Position numbers and translations under genes: made by a program. 64,000 bases of DNA from Acidovorax delafieldii (GTDB lineage: Bacteria; Pseudomonadota; Gammaproteobacteria; Burkholderiales; Burkholderiaceae_C), in NCBI RefSeq assembly GCF_007993815.1, contig NZ_VJWE01000014.1:310001-374000 (forward strand), in the 5' to 3' direction. The number at the start of each line of letters is the position of its first letter. The first letter of the stretch is position 1. Under the pieces are notes generated by a model. It was not told where the DNA came from. It did not search any database and saw only the letters and a program-made list of their open reading frames with translations. This document shows, piece after piece, positions 29,370 through 39,507 of this stretch.

Positions 29370-30574
29370 TCACTCATGCCGCAGCGCATCGATGGGGTCC
29401 ATGCGCGCCGCGCGCCGCGCCGGGAAGTAGCCGAACACCACACCAATCCCGGCCGAGAACAGGAACGACAGCAGGTTCACGCCGGGGTTGAAGAGGTAGG
29501 GCACACCCATCAGCCCCGACAGCGCGAGCGACGCGCCCGTGGCCAGCACGATGCCGATGAGCCCGCCCAGCGCGGCCAGCACCACAGCTTCGATCAGAAA
29601 CTGCAGCAGCACCTCGCGCTCCAACGCGCCGATGGCCAGACGCAGACCGATCTCACGCGTGCGCTCGGTCACGCTCACTAGCATGATGTTCATGATGCCG
29701 ATGCCGCCCACCAGCAGGCTCACGGCCGCCACCGCGCCCAGCAGCGTGGTCAGCACCTTGGTGGTGCCCGAGAGCGTATCGGCCAGCTGCTTGGTGTCCA
29801 GCACGTTGAAGTTGTCTTCGTCCGAATCCGACAGCTTGCGCAGTTCGCGCAGCAATTGCGTGAGGCTGGCCTTCACCCGCTCGGGGTCGCTGCCGTCTTT
29901 CATCGACACCAGCAGCGTGTTCACCCGCGTATTGCCGGTGACGCGGCGCTGCAGCGTGCGCAGCGGCACCAGCACGGTGTCGTCCTGGTCGTTGCCAAAC
30001 GCGCCCTGCCCTTTGGACGCGAGAACGCCCACCACCTCGCACGAAAACGCCTTCACGCGCAGCTGGCCGCCCACGGCATCGGCGGTGCCAAAGAGCTCGC
30101 GCCGCACGGTCTCGCCGATCAGGCAGACGGCGGCACCCGCGCGCAATTCAGCGTCGGTAAAGACGCGGCCCGTGCGCACCGTCCAATTGCCGGTCTCCAG
30201 CCAGGCGTTGGTGCTGCCGATCACGCTGGTCGTCCAGTTGCGCCCGCCCACCACCGCCGTGGCGGCGGCACGCGCCTCGGGCGCCACGGCCAGGATGCCG
30301 CCGATCTGCTGCGCGATCACGTCGGCATCGGTGTCCTTGAAGGCCGGGGCGCCCGTGCCGCCGCCGGGCCCCATGCGTTGGCCGGGGCGCACCTGCAGCA
30401 GGTTGGTGCCCAGGCCCGAGATCTGGTTCTGAATGGCCAGCGTGGCGCCGTTGCCCAGCGTGACCATGGTGATCACCGCGCTCACGCCGATCACGATGCC
30501 CAGGATGGTGAGGAAGGAGCGCATGAGATTGCGCCGGATGGAGCGCAGCGCCAGCAGCAGGGTGTTGAGCAACA

Positions 30575-30575
<1 letters not shown>
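29370..30575 (-). CDS. macB: MacB-type ABC transporter permease (FtsX family)
   Basis: A 401-aa permease with the MacB architecture. N-terminal helix FLTILGIVIGVSAVITMVTLGNG, a large periplasmic domain (residues about 50-270, MacB_PCD) and three C-terminal helices with the FtsX block VGGIGIMNIMLVSVTERTREIGLRLAIGA and FPARRAARMDPIDALRHE. In E. coli MacB, the ATPase and permease are one chain; here they are separate genes, as in many bacteria. It uses ATP hydrolysis by the neighbouring subunit to drive the MacA/outer-membrane-factor conduit by mechanotransmission, exporting macrolides, lipopeptides or other substrates from the periplasm. Its ATG overlaps the ATPase stop by one base (TGATG). Last gene of a four-gene leftward operon. 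Confidence 0.9.
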
Positions 30576-31347
<772 letters not shown>

Positions 31348-31351
<4 letters not shown>

Positions 31352-32712
31352 GGCTTGGCCCCTGCCGCGCGCTGGTCGGTGATCACGGCCATGCCGGGCG
31401 TGAGGCCCTCGCCCGTGACCTCGGTATGGCGGCCATCGCTGATGCCCACCTGCACATCGATGGGCTTGGCGGCACCGTCCTGCAGCACCCACACCTGCCG
31501 CGTCTTGCCCGCGCCATCGCCCGCCTCGCCCCCCGCACCCGGCTTGCGTGGGCCCGAGCCAGACCGTGGCATGCGCGGCATGAGCTGCGACATGATGCCG
31601 CCACCACTGCCGCTGCCAGACGCGCCGGGCTTGGCGCCACCCGCCCCGGGTTTCGCATCGGCCCCTGCGGCCTGCGCAGGCGTGAAGCGCAGCGCCGTGT
31701 TGGGTACCAGCAGCACGTCCTTGCGTTCAGTGGAAGTGATGGTGGCAGCGGCCGTCATGCCGGGGCGCAGGCTCATGTCGCTGTTGTTCACCTCCAGCCA
31801 GGTGATGTAGGTGACCACGTTGTCCGTCTTGGTGGAGCCAAACGACACCCGCGTGACCTGGGCCGGGTAGCGGCGCGAGGGATAGGCACTGACCGTGAAG
31901 CTCGCGTCCTGTCCCACCTTGACCGATCCCACGTCGGCCTCGTCCACGCTCACATCCAGCCGCAGCCGCGTGAGGTCTTCGGCCACGGTGAACAGCGTCA
32001 CAGCCTGCAGCGATGCGGCCACCGCGTTGCCGGGCTCCACCGTGCGGGTCAGCACCACGCCGTCGATGGGCGAGCGGATGGAGGCCTTGGACAGGTTGGT
32101 CTCGTCGGTGGACAGCGCGGCGCGTGCGTCTTCCACCGTGGCGCGGGCGCTGGTTTCGTCGGCGCGGGCGCGGTCCAGCGTGGCGCGACCTGCGTCCAGC
32201 TCGGAGGCCGAGGGCACCTTGCCGCCGGACAGGCGGGCCACTTCTTCGAGCCGGCCAAAGTTGGCAATGGCCTCCTTGGTGGTGGCCACGGCCTGGGCCA
32301 GGCGGGCCTGCGCCGACGCCAGCGAGGCGCGCGAGCGCAGCACTTGCGATTCAAGCTTGGCAGTGTCCAGCTCCACCAGCAGCTGCCCCTTCTTGACCTT
32401 GTCGTTCACATCCACCAGCACCTTGCGCACGGTGCCCGACAGCTCGCTGCCAATGGTGACCGAGCGCGTGGGCTGCAGCGTGCCGTTGGCCGACACGGTG
32501 AGTGTGAGATTGCCCCGGCGCAGCTCTTCGGTGACATAGGTGGGTGCAGTGCTGGCGCTCTGGCGCGATTGCCAGGCATACAAGCCACCGCCCACCACCG
32601 CGAGCGCGGCCACCCCTAGCCACACGGTAGTGCGCTGCCACCAGCGGCGGGGACGGTCGGCACCCAGGAGTGCTTCGAGGCTGGAGGGGGGAGAGGAAGG
32701 TTTATCAGTCAT
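31348..32712 (-). CDS. macA: MacA-like periplasmic adaptor (membrane fusion protein)
   Basis: A 454-aa adaptor. A single N-terminal membrane helix (TVWLGVAALAVVGGGLYAW) is followed by a lipoyl-half motif RGNLTLTVSANGTLQPTRSVTIGSELSGTVRKVLVDVNDKVKKGQLLVELD, a long alpha-helical hairpin of about 80 residues (LASAQARLAQAVATTKEAIANF...), the second lipoyl half RSPIDGVVLTRTVEPGN and the beta-barrel and membrane-proximal domains. The segment at residues 330-400 is Gly/Pro/Ala-rich (AKPGAGGAKPGASGSGSGGG) and is an unusual low-complexity insert within the membrane-proximal domain, whose last part is VGISDGRHTEVTGEGLTPGMAVITD. It links the inner membrane ABC complex to the outer membrane channel encoded upstream. 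No strong ribosome site was seen before the ATG. Confidence 0.9.
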
Positions 32713-32769
32713 AAGATCAAATCAGTTACTCATAGCGCATGAAACTGGCGCGGCCAAAGTGCAGGCAGC

Positions 32770-32870
32770 AAGCCAAGGTCCGCCCCGCAGTGAGGGCTGC
32801 GTCCCCCAGCCCGCATTGCGCAGCAATGCGAGAGCGGGGGGAAGGCGCGCAGCGACTCAGGGGGTGCTTC
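32770..32870 (-). repeat. Family B repeat, copy 4
   Basis: Read leftward it begins within the stop codon of the outer membrane factor gene: GAAGCACCCCCTGAGTCGC, then a nested 8-bp hairpin CGCATTGC/GCAATGCG (32812-32819 and 32823-32830), a GGGGGACGCAGCCCTCACTG block and CTGCGGGGCGGACCTTGG. The order is identical to copies 2 and 3. It fills the gap between the outer membrane factor gene and macA. Confidence 0.75.
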
Positions 32871-34320
32871 ATGTCTTCCAGCCGCCGCCCAGCGCCTTGT
32901 AGAGGCGCACATGGTCTGCCGCGACCGCAGCGGTGGTGGTGGCCACGCTCTCTTGCGTGGACAGCAGCGTGCGCTGCGTCTCCAGCACCGCCTGAAAGTC
33001 GATGAGACCACTGCTATAGCGCTGCTGCGCCAGCAGCGCGGCATTGCGGGCGGCGTCTGCAGCGGCCGTCAGTCGCTCCAGTTTTTCCCGGTCGCCACGC
33101 AAGGCCACCAGCGCGTTCTCCACATCCTGCAGCGCCGTGAGCACGGTGGCTTCGTAGGCCACACGGGCCTGCTCCAGCGCGGCAGACTGCACGCGCACCT
33201 GGGCGCGGGCGGCGCCACCATCCAGCAGCGGGATAGACACGCTGCCCAGCAAGGCACTGGTTACCGCACTGCCCCCCGACAACGCGCCCAGCGTGAGGGC
33301 ACGCAGGCCCAACGAGCCACCGAGGGAGAAGCTGGGGTAGCGCGCCGCATCGGCCTGCGACACGCGCGCCAGGGCGGCTGCAATGCGCTGCTCGGCCGCA
33401 CGCACATCGGGGCGTTGGCGCAGCGTCTCGGCCGGGATTGCCAGGGCAAGCTCCGCAGTCGGCTGCGGCACGGGCGCACTAGCGGCCAGGGTAGCGTCGA
33501 GCGCGCCGGGCACCTGGCCTGTCAGCACGGCCAAGCTGTAGCGCGACTGAGCCAGGCTGGCTTCCAGGCTGGGAATCTGCGCGGCGGTCTGCTCGGCCGC
33601 TGCACGGGCCTGCTCGGTGACGAGCGAGGTGGTGAGACCGGCCTGCAGGCGCCACTGGGTGATCTGCAAGGTCTCCTGCTGGCTGGCCAGGTTGCTGCGC
33701 GCAATGGCCAAGCGCTGCTGCAGCCCGCGCAGCTCGATGTAGTTGACGGCCACCTCGGCGGCCAGCGATACCTGCACGTCGGCCAGGCTGGCCTCTGCCG
33801 CGCGGGCATCGGCCTCGCTGGCGCTCACGCCGCTGCGCAGGCGGCCAAACACATCGGGCTCCCAGCTCGCATCAAAACCGGCCTGGAAGGTGTTGCCCGT
33901 GCTGTTGCTGGCCCGGCTGCGCTGCGCCGAAGCCGATGCGCCCACGCTGGGCAGCAGGCCGGCCGATTGCACATCCACCTGCGCACGCGCCTGCTGCAGC
34001 GCGGCCTGGGCGGTGCGCACGCTGGTGTTGGCGCGCAAGGCTTGCTCGACCAGCGAGGTGAGCACAGCATCGTCAAACCGCTGCCACCACTGGGCCAGGG
34101 ACGTAGCCGTAGCCACTTGCGCTGTGCCGTTGCCCCCCGCAGACCATGCCGGGGGAACGGCCACTGCGGGCAATGCGCGATCCGTGGGTGCCAGGCTGGC
34201 ACACCCGGCGGTGGCTAGCGCGCACAACAACAAGGCCGTTTGCCTCCACGGCACAGCACGCAAAGGTTGCGCTGCGCGGGCAGCGGGTGTGCCGGGAGAG
34301 GCCAGTGGGAGAAAACGCAT
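32869..34320 (-). CDS. RND/MacAB-type outer membrane factor lipoprotein (NodT family)
   Basis: A 483-aa outer membrane channel protein. The signal peptide ends in a lipobox LATAGC, so it is acylated at Cys. Two OEP repeats follow: WQRFDDAVLTSLVEQALRANTSVRTAQAALQQARAQV starts the first, and LRQRPDVRAAEQRIAAALARVSQADAARYPSFSLGGSLGL the second, both typical of OprM/NodT/CusC-like channels. YSSGLIDFQAVLETQRTLLSTQ closes the second repeat. It forms a trimeric beta-barrel with a periplasmic alpha-tunnel that docks with the MacA-like adaptor. It is the first gene of the efflux operon; the order outer channel-adaptor-ATPase-permease is complete in itself. I chose ATG at 34320; a TTG two codons earlier is possible. 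Confidence 0.9.
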   Translation of the reverse strand: MRFLPLASPGTPAARAAQPLRAVPWRQTALLLCALATAGCASLAPTDRALPAVAVPPAWSAGGNGTAQVATATSLAQWWQRFDDAVLTSLVEQALRANTSVRTAQAALQQARAQVDVQSAGLLPSVGASASAQRSRASNSTGNTFQAGFDASWEPDVFGRLRSGVSASEADARAAEASLADVQVSLAAEVAVNYIELRGLQQRLAIARSNLASQQETLQITQWRLQAGLTTSLVTEQARAAAEQTAAQIPSLEASLAQSRYSLAVLTGQVPGALDATLAASAPVPQPTAELALAIPAETLRQRPDVRAAEQRIAAALARVSQADAARYPSFSLGGSLGLRALTLGALSGGSAVTSALLGSVSIPLLDGGAARAQVRVQSAALEQARVAYEATVLTALQDVENALVALRGDREKLERLTAAADAARNAALLAQQRYSSGLIDFQAVLETQRTLLSTQESVATTTAAVAADHVRLYKALGGGWKT

Positions 34321-34517
34321 GGGCAATGGCTACGCAGGGGAAAACCCCATTGTGAGCAGCGATTGCGCCAACAACGTACCCACTGGGTCAAGCCCGCGTA
34401 AAGAATTGATGCAAGGCAAAGGTCACGCCGCTGCATGCCGATGCATACGCATGCGTAGAACGGGTGAGCGTGCTTTACCGCGCAGACGGCCCCACACGCA
34501 AGGGGCAGGGGTGCCGC

Positions 34518-35513
34518 TCAGTGCGCGAGCCGCGATTGGTCCCGCAACAGCCCCACCGGCGCCAACGGCCGGGCCCGGTATTCGCTGGGGCTGCAGCCCA
34601 TATGCGAGCGGAACGCGCGGCTGAAATGCGCGCTGTTGCTGAAGCCCCAGGACAGCGCAATGTCAGTGACCGAGCGCTGCGCATGCGCCGGGTGGCGCAG
34701 GTCGCGCAGACAGGCCTCCAGGCGGCGGCGCTGGATCATGGCGGCCAGGGTTTCCTCGTCATCAGCCACCGCGTTGTACAGGTGCCGCTTGCTGCAGTTG
34801 AGCGCCTGGGCCATGCGGTCGATGGTGAGGTCGGGGTCGCCCAGGTGCCGGTCGATGTATTGGCTGATGCGGTCACGCAGGGCCTCGCGCTGCGACAGCA
34901 GGCTTTGCTGCCCGTTTCGCTCCAGCAGCGACAGCTGCACCAGGTGCGTGATCACGTCGGCCACGCCATCGGCGGCGGCGTCGGACATGGTGGGCAGCTC
35001 GGCAAACGCGGCGCGCATGGTGTCCCATGCCAGCCGCGACACGCCGCTGGTGCCCGAGAACCGCTGCACCATCAGATCATCGAGCTTGAGCTTGCGCTCG
35101 GGCAGTTGTTCCTTCGGGATCATCAGCACCATCTGGCGCACGGCCTCGGGGTTGCTAACGGCATAGGCGCGCGTGGTGTCGTACACGCTCCACTCACCCG
35201 GCGACAACCATACCTGGCGACCGTTCTGCTCGAAGCACGCGCGCCCTTCGAGCTGGGCCACCACCTTGATGTAGGCCCGGTCGCTGCCCCGGATGAGGCT
35301 GGGGGTGCGCACCACGCGGTGGCGGCTCACGTCCAGCTGGCACAGGTTCACATAGCCCGCCTGGCCCGAGGTGATGTGGCCTGCAAAGGCATCGTCACCA
35401 AACGCGTCGGACTCCAGCCCGCCAATCAGGCGCCACACCGCATCGCCCCACAGGTGCAGGCGGTCGCGCGCAGGCACGGCGTCGGTGGATACCTCGGTCA
35501 GGGGATGGGCCAT
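34518..35513 (-). CDS. AraC-family transcriptional regulator (FeaR-like)
   Basis: A 331-aa regulator. The N-terminal half (to about residue 190) resembles the AraC-binding-like domain of FeaR/NphR/XylS relatives: HITSGQAGYVNLCQLDVSRHRVVRT, then SLIRGSDRAYIKVVAQLEGRACFEQNGRQVWLSPGEWSVYDTTRAYAV. The C-terminal two-helix-turn-helix domain is RDRISQYIDRHLGDPDLTIDRMAQALNCSKRHLYNAV and SVTDIALSWGFSNSAHFSRAFRSHMGCSPSEYR. FeaR in E. coli activates aromatic amine and phenylacetaldehyde oxidation. Here the gene is divergent from a Liv-type ABC operon that ends in an aldehyde dehydrogenase gene, so it probably controls that set in response to an aromatic compound. ATG at 35513 has GGAG well placed. Confidence 0.87.
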   Translation of the reverse strand: MAHPLTEVSTDAVPARDRLHLWGDAVWRLIGGLESDAFGDDAFAGHITSGQAGYVNLCQLDVSRHRVVRTPSLIRGSDRAYIKVVAQLEGRACFEQNGRQVWLSPGEWSVYDTTRAYAVSNPEAVRQMVLMIPKEQLPERKLKLDDLMVQRFSGTSGVSRLAWDTMRAAFAELPTMSDAAADGVADVITHLVQLSLLERNGQQSLLSQREALRDRISQYIDRHLGDPDLTIDRMAQALNCSKRHLYNAVADDEETLAAMIQRRRLEACLRDLRHPAHAQRSVTDIALSWGFSNSAHFSRAFRSHMGCSPSEYRARPLAPVGLLRDQSRLAH

Positions 35514-35732
35514 GGTGTCTCCAGTGCGGGTTGCGCAAGCCTGATGGTTATGCGGCTGAATTATCGGACGCCCCGTTACCCCGTGCCACCGAGGGAAATC
35601 CGGGTAAACCCGCTGCCGCCTGCACGCTGAGGCAAGCGTTTTGTGCACGCTGAGCGCAGCGCGCATGAACGCGTCTGCCTACGATTCCCGGCACGGCGTG
35701 CACCACGCAGGCCCCATCCGAGGAGACACACA

Positions 35733-36941
35733 ATGACAGCACACCAACCCTCCAAGCGCCAGTGGATCAAGGGCGCCGCCGCAACGGTCGGCACCCTGGC
35801 CGTGGCACCCCAGCTGTGGGCCCAGGGCAGCAGCGCGGCACCCGTGCGCATCGGCTACGCCATCGCCCGCACCGGCCCCTGGGCGGCCGGTGCCCAGGTG
35901 AGCCAGGAGCCCAACTACCTGCTGTGGGCCGAGCAGGTGAACGCAGCGGGTGGCCTGAGCGTGAAGGGCACCAAGCGCCCCATCGAACTCATTGGCTACG
36001 ACGACCGCAGCGAGACCGAAACCTGCGTGCGCACCTACGAAAAGCTCATGGGCAGCGACAAGGTGGACCTGATCCTGCCGCCCTGGGGCTCGGGCGCCAA
36101 CTTCGCCATCGCGCCGCTGGCCAACCGCTTCGGCTACCCGCTGCTGGCGCCCACGGCGCTGTCGCGCAAGCTGATCGACATGAACCTGCCCTACTTCTTC
36201 TCGCTGCTGCAGCAGCCCGACAAGATGATGGGTGCGCTGGTGGACATGCTGGTGGCCAACAACGTCAAGACCATTGCCATCGTCTACATGGACGACCTGT
36301 TTGGCCTGGAGAACTTCGCCGCACTGAACAACGCGCTCAAGAAGACCAGCATCCAGGTGCTGGAGCGCAAGAGCTACCCGCTGGGTGTGAAGGACCTGGC
36401 GCCCGTGCTGCGCGGCATCAAGGACCAGAACCCCGACGCCTTCATCGGCATCACCTACCCGCCCGACACCATTCTGGCCAGCCGCCAGGCGCGCGAGGTG
36501 GGCCTGAACCCCAAGTTCTTCTACGCCTCGGTGGGCACGGCCTTCCAGCTTTACAAGAACGTGATGCAGGCCAACACCGAAGGCGTGATCGGTATGGGCT
36601 CGTGGAGCGTGAAGACCAGCCCCGAGGCCAAGGCGTACTTCGACGCGCACGTGAAGAAGTTCAACAAGGAGCCCGACCGCTGGGCCAGCGGCCATGCCTG
36701 GGCAGGCCTGCAGATCCTGCAGCAGGCCGTGGAGAAGGCGGGCCTGGACCGCAAGGCCCTGCGCGAGCACATCGCCAAGAACGAGTTCCAGACCATCCTG
36801 GGCGGCATCCGCTTCCAGGGCAGCGAGAACGCCTCCATCCCCGGCACCGTGAGCCAGTGGCAGGGAAACGACTTCGAAGTCGTGTGGCCCAAGGACCGAG
36901 CCACCGCGCAGTTGAACACCGCGAAACCAGCCTGGAAATAA
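35733..36941 (+). CDS. LivK-type ABC transporter substrate-binding protein
   Basis: A 402-aa periplasmic binding protein. The signal region SKRQWIKGAAATVGTLAVAPQLWAQ has a KR pair and could be Sec or Tat-like. The fold begins APVRIGYAIARTGPWAAGAQVSQEPNYLLWAEQVNAAGG, with RPIELIGYDDRSETETCVRTYEKLMGSDKVDLILPPWGSGANFAIAPLANRFGYPLLAPTA following. This WGSG...FAI...PLL pattern belongs to the amino-acid/aromatic-acid branch of Peripla_BP_6. It is the first gene of a five-gene transporter operon; GAGGAG precedes the ATG. The adjacent aldehyde dehydrogenase gene and FeaR-like regulator suggest that an aromatic acid, amine or aldehyde-derived compound is the ligand; this is inference from context. Confidence 0.88.
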   Translation: MTAHQPSKRQWIKGAAATVGTLAVAPQLWAQGSSAAPVRIGYAIARTGPWAAGAQVSQEPNYLLWAEQVNAAGGLSVKGTKRPIELIGYDDRSETETCVRTYEKLMGSDKVDLILPPWGSGANFAIAPLANRFGYPLLAPTALSRKLIDMNLPYFFSLLQQPDKMMGALVDMLVANNVKTIAIVYMDDLFGLENFAALNNALKKTSIQVLERKSYPLGVKDLAPVLRGIKDQNPDAFIGITYPPDTILASRQAREVGLNPKFFYASVGTAFQLYKNVMQANTEGVIGMGSWSVKTSPEAKAYFDAHVKKFNKEPDRWASGHAWAGLQILQQAVEKAGLDRKALREHIAKNEFQTILGGIRFQGSENASIPGTVSQWQGNDFEVVWPKDRATAQLNTAKPAWK

Positions 36942-36945
36942 CAAA

Positions 36946-37824
36946 GTGTCTCTGACTTCCTGGGCCGAACTGGTCGCCAGTGGCCTCATTACCGGCGGCA
37001 TCTATGCGCTGGTGGCCATGGGCCTGAACCTGCAGTACGGGCTGATGCGCATCATGAACATCTCGCATGGCGAGTTCCTGATGCTGGGCGCCTTCCTCAC
37101 CTGGTCCGCGCACACCCTGTGGGGCATCTCGCCGCTGCTGCTGATGCCGCTGGCTTTTATCGCATTGTTTGTGTTGGGCGTGGTGGTGCATGCGCTGTGC
37201 TTCAAGCGCCTGGCCGCCCGCGCACCCAATGTGGACGTGTTCGAGGCGCGCAGCCTGATGGTGGGATTTGGCCTCATGTTCCTGGTGCAGAACACCGCGC
37301 TCCTGATCTGGGGTGGTGACCTGCGAGGGTACGAATACCTGGCCGACCCGGTGCAGATTGCGGGCATGCGTTTCACTGAAAACAAGCTGGTGCTGTTTGG
37401 CGTGGCACTGGCGCTGTCGGCCGCGCTGATCGCGCTGCTCAAGCTCACGCTGCTGGGCAAGGCGGTGAGGGCGCTGATGCAGTCGCCCACGGGCGCGCAG
37501 CTAGTAGGTATCAACACGCGGCGCCTGCACCCGATGATGTTTGGCATTGGCCTGGGCCTGTCGGGCGTGGCGGGTGCGCTGCTGTCCATGACGTATGAGA
37601 TTTCTCCGTCGATGGGTGAGCCCTATACCGTGACGGCGCTGATCGTGATCACGCTGGGCGGCTTTGGCAGCCTGGCGGGCAGTCTGGCCGGTGGCTTGCT
37701 GCTCGGCGTGGTCGAGGCGCTGGGCATGCACTTCAGCAGCCCGTCTCTCAAGATGCTGCTGAGCTATGCAGTGTTCATCGGCGTGCTGATCTGGCGCCCC
37801 AACGGACTGTTCTCCAAAAAATGA
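36946..37824 (+). CDS. livH: LivH-type ABC transporter permease
   Basis: A 292-aa inner membrane permease of the branched-chain amino acid (LivH/AmiC) group with about eight helices. ELVASGLITGGIYALVAMGLNLQYGLMRIMNISHGEFLMLGAF is the conserved N-terminal block. MQSPTGAQLVGINTRRLHPMMFGIGLGLSGVAGALLSM is the cytoplasmic coupling loop, and GGFGSLAGSLAGGLLLGVVEALG the C-terminal signature. It starts at GTG four bases after the livK-type stop; no ATG is in a better place. It forms the pore with the LivM-type subunit. The next gene starts inside its stop codon (ATGA). Confidence 0.92.
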   Translation: MSLTSWAELVASGLITGGIYALVAMGLNLQYGLMRIMNISHGEFLMLGAFLTWSAHTLWGISPLLLMPLAFIALFVLGVVVHALCFKRLAARAPNVDVFEARSLMVGFGLMFLVQNTALLIWGGDLRGYEYLADPVQIAGMRFTENKLVLFGVALALSAALIALLKLTLLGKAVRALMQSPTGAQLVGINTRRLHPMMFGIGLGLSGVAGALLSMTYEISPSMGEPYTVTALIVITLGGFGSLAGSLAGGLLLGVVEALGMHFSSPSLKMLLSYAVFIGVLIWRPNGLFSKK

Positions 37825-38753
37825 CTTCCCTTCATTCCAACAAGCCTTGGCTGGCCTTGGCAGCGGGGGTGGCGGTGGTCGCCACCCTGCCCTGGCTGGT
37901 GTCCGAGTTCGCCACCTCGGTGCTGCTCAGCTGCCTGATGTACATCGCGCTGGCCACCAGCTGGTCGCTGTTCTGCGGCGCCACCCGCTACCTGTCGCTG
38001 GCCACATCGGCCTTCTTCGGCATTGGTGCGTACACCAGTGCCACGCTGCTGACAGTACTGCCCTGGCCGCTGGTGATCGTGTCCGGTGCGTTGATTGCCT
38101 CCATCGTGGCGGTCGTGATGGGCGCTGCCGTGCTGCACCTGCGCGGCACCTACTTTGCAGTGCTCACCTTCGGTATGACAGAGCTGATCCGCCACGCGGT
38201 GACCTTTGTCGAAAAACAGGTGTCGGGCACCGTGGGCCGCGTGCTCACGGTGGTGCCCAGTAACGAGACGGTGTACCTCACGGTACTGCTGATCGCGGCG
38301 GCGGCCATTGCCACCGCCATTGCCATCCAGCGCAGCCAGTTTGGCCTCGCACTGGCAGGCATCGGCGCCGACGAGCAGCGCGCCCAGACGCTGGGCGTGG
38401 ACACGCGCCTGGCCAAGATCGCGGGCTTTGGCATCACCGCCGCCTTTGCAGGCGCCGTGGGCGCGGCCATGGCCGTGCGCTGGACCTACATCGAGCCCGC
38501 AGCCGTGTTCAGCCCCTTCATCGGCTTCCAGACGGTGCTGATCGCGCTGATTGGCGGTGCCACCAGCATCGGCGGCCCCATCCTGGCGGCCATCGTGTTC
38601 AGCCTGCTGGCCGAGACGCTGCGCCTGCAGCTGCCTTACGGCTACATGATGGTGCTGGGCCTGCTGCTGATTCTGTGCGTGATGTACTTGCCCAATGGCC
38701 TGGCCACGCTGTGGCAACGGCGCAAGCCTGCTGCGGAGGCGCACCATGGCTGA
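37821..38753 (+). CDS. livM: LivM-type ABC transporter permease
   Basis: A 310-aa permease with about nine helices. Family blocks: YIALATSWSLFCGATRYLSLATSAFFGIGAYTSATLL near the N-terminus, AALHLRGTYFAVLTFGMTELIRH (cytoplasmic side), the coupling loop GIGADEQRAQTLGVDTRLAKIAGFGITAAFAGAVGAAMAVRW, and FQTVLIALIGGATSIGGPILAAIVFSLLAETLR. It is the second membrane subunit of the Liv-type importer. Start overlaps livH by four bases and its end overlaps the livG-type gene by eight bases, so the three are translationally coupled. Confidence 0.92.
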   Translation: MTSLHSNKPWLALAAGVAVVATLPWLVSEFATSVLLSCLMYIALATSWSLFCGATRYLSLATSAFFGIGAYTSATLLTVLPWPLVIVSGALIASIVAVVMGAAVLHLRGTYFAVLTFGMTELIRHAVTFVEKQVSGTVGRVLTVVPSNETVYLTVLLIAAAAIATAIAIQRSQFGLALAGIGADEQRAQTLGVDTRLAKIAGFGITAAFAGAVGAAMAVRWTYIEPAAVFSPFIGFQTVLIALIGGATSIGGPILAAIVFSLLAETLRLQLPYGYMMVLGLLLILCVMYLPNGLATLWQRRKPAAEAHHG

Positions 38754-39507
38754 AGCACTTTTGACCATTGACAGCGTGACCGTGCGCTTTGGCGGCCTGA
38801 CTGCCGTGGATGGCGTGAGCGCCACACTGCACACGGGCGAGCTGATCGGCATCATCGGCCCCAACGGTGCGGGCAAGACCACATTCTTCAACGCCATCTC
38901 GGGCGTGCAACCGCCTACCTCAGGCACGCTGCACTGCGGTGCCGACAACCTGACCGGCAAGGGCCCGCACCACTATGCCGCCCAAGGCATTGCTCGCACC
39001 TTCCAGACGCCGCGCGTGTTCCCCGACATGACGGTACGCGACAACGTGCGCTTTGGCATGCAGTTCGCAGGCCGCCACCGCCAGGGGCCCGAGGGCCTGC
39101 GCAGCGAGGGCGAGATCCTGACCATGCTGGGCCTGGCGCACCTGGCCGACCGCCCCGCTGCCGACGTGACGCCGTCGCAGCAGCGTCTGCTGGAGATCGG
39201 CATGGCGCTGGGCACACGCCCGCGCCTGTTGTTGCTCGACGAGGTGGCCGCGGGCCTGACAGAAGCGGAGGTCGATGCCATGGCCCAGCGCATCCGCCGC
39301 CTGCGCGACGACTGGGGCCTGACCGTGGTGTGGATCGAGCATGCGGTGACCACGCTGCTCCAATACGTGGAGCGCGTGCTGGTGCTACACCAGGGCCGCA
39401 AGATTGCCGACGGCACACCCGCCGAGGTGGTGCGCGACCCACAGGTGATTGAAGCCTATCTGGGTGACGAGATGACCCACAACGCAGAGCAAGGAGCCAC
39501 GGCATGA
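38746..39507 (+). CDS. livG: LivG-type ABC ATPase with a degenerate signature motif
   Basis: A 253-aa ABC ATPase. Walker A is intact (GPNGAGKTT), and the LivG-type insertion GKGPHHYAAQGIARTFQTPRVFPDMTVRDNV is present. However, the signature motif that normally reads L(S/P)xGxQ appears as VTPSQQRLLEIGMALG, and Walker B reads LLLLDEVAAGL with Val in place of the usual Pro after DE. The second change is common in one LivG subgroup as I recall it; the loss of Gly in the signature is less usual. LivG and LivF form a heterodimer, so one degenerate composite site could be tolerated. The final residues NAEQGATA precede the livF-type start, which overlaps by four bases. Confidence 0.88.
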   Translation: MAEALLTIDSVTVRFGGLTAVDGVSATLHTGELIGIIGPNGAGKTTFFNAISGVQPPTSGTLHCGADNLTGKGPHHYAAQGIARTFQTPRVFPDMTVRDNVRFGMQFAGRHRQGPEGLRSEGEILTMLGLAHLADRPAADVTPSQQRLLEIGMALGTRPRLLLLDEVAAGLTEAEVDAMAQRIRRLRDDWGLTVVWIEHAVTTLLQYVERVLVLHQGRKIADGTPAEVVRDPQVIEAYLGDEMTHNAEQGATA

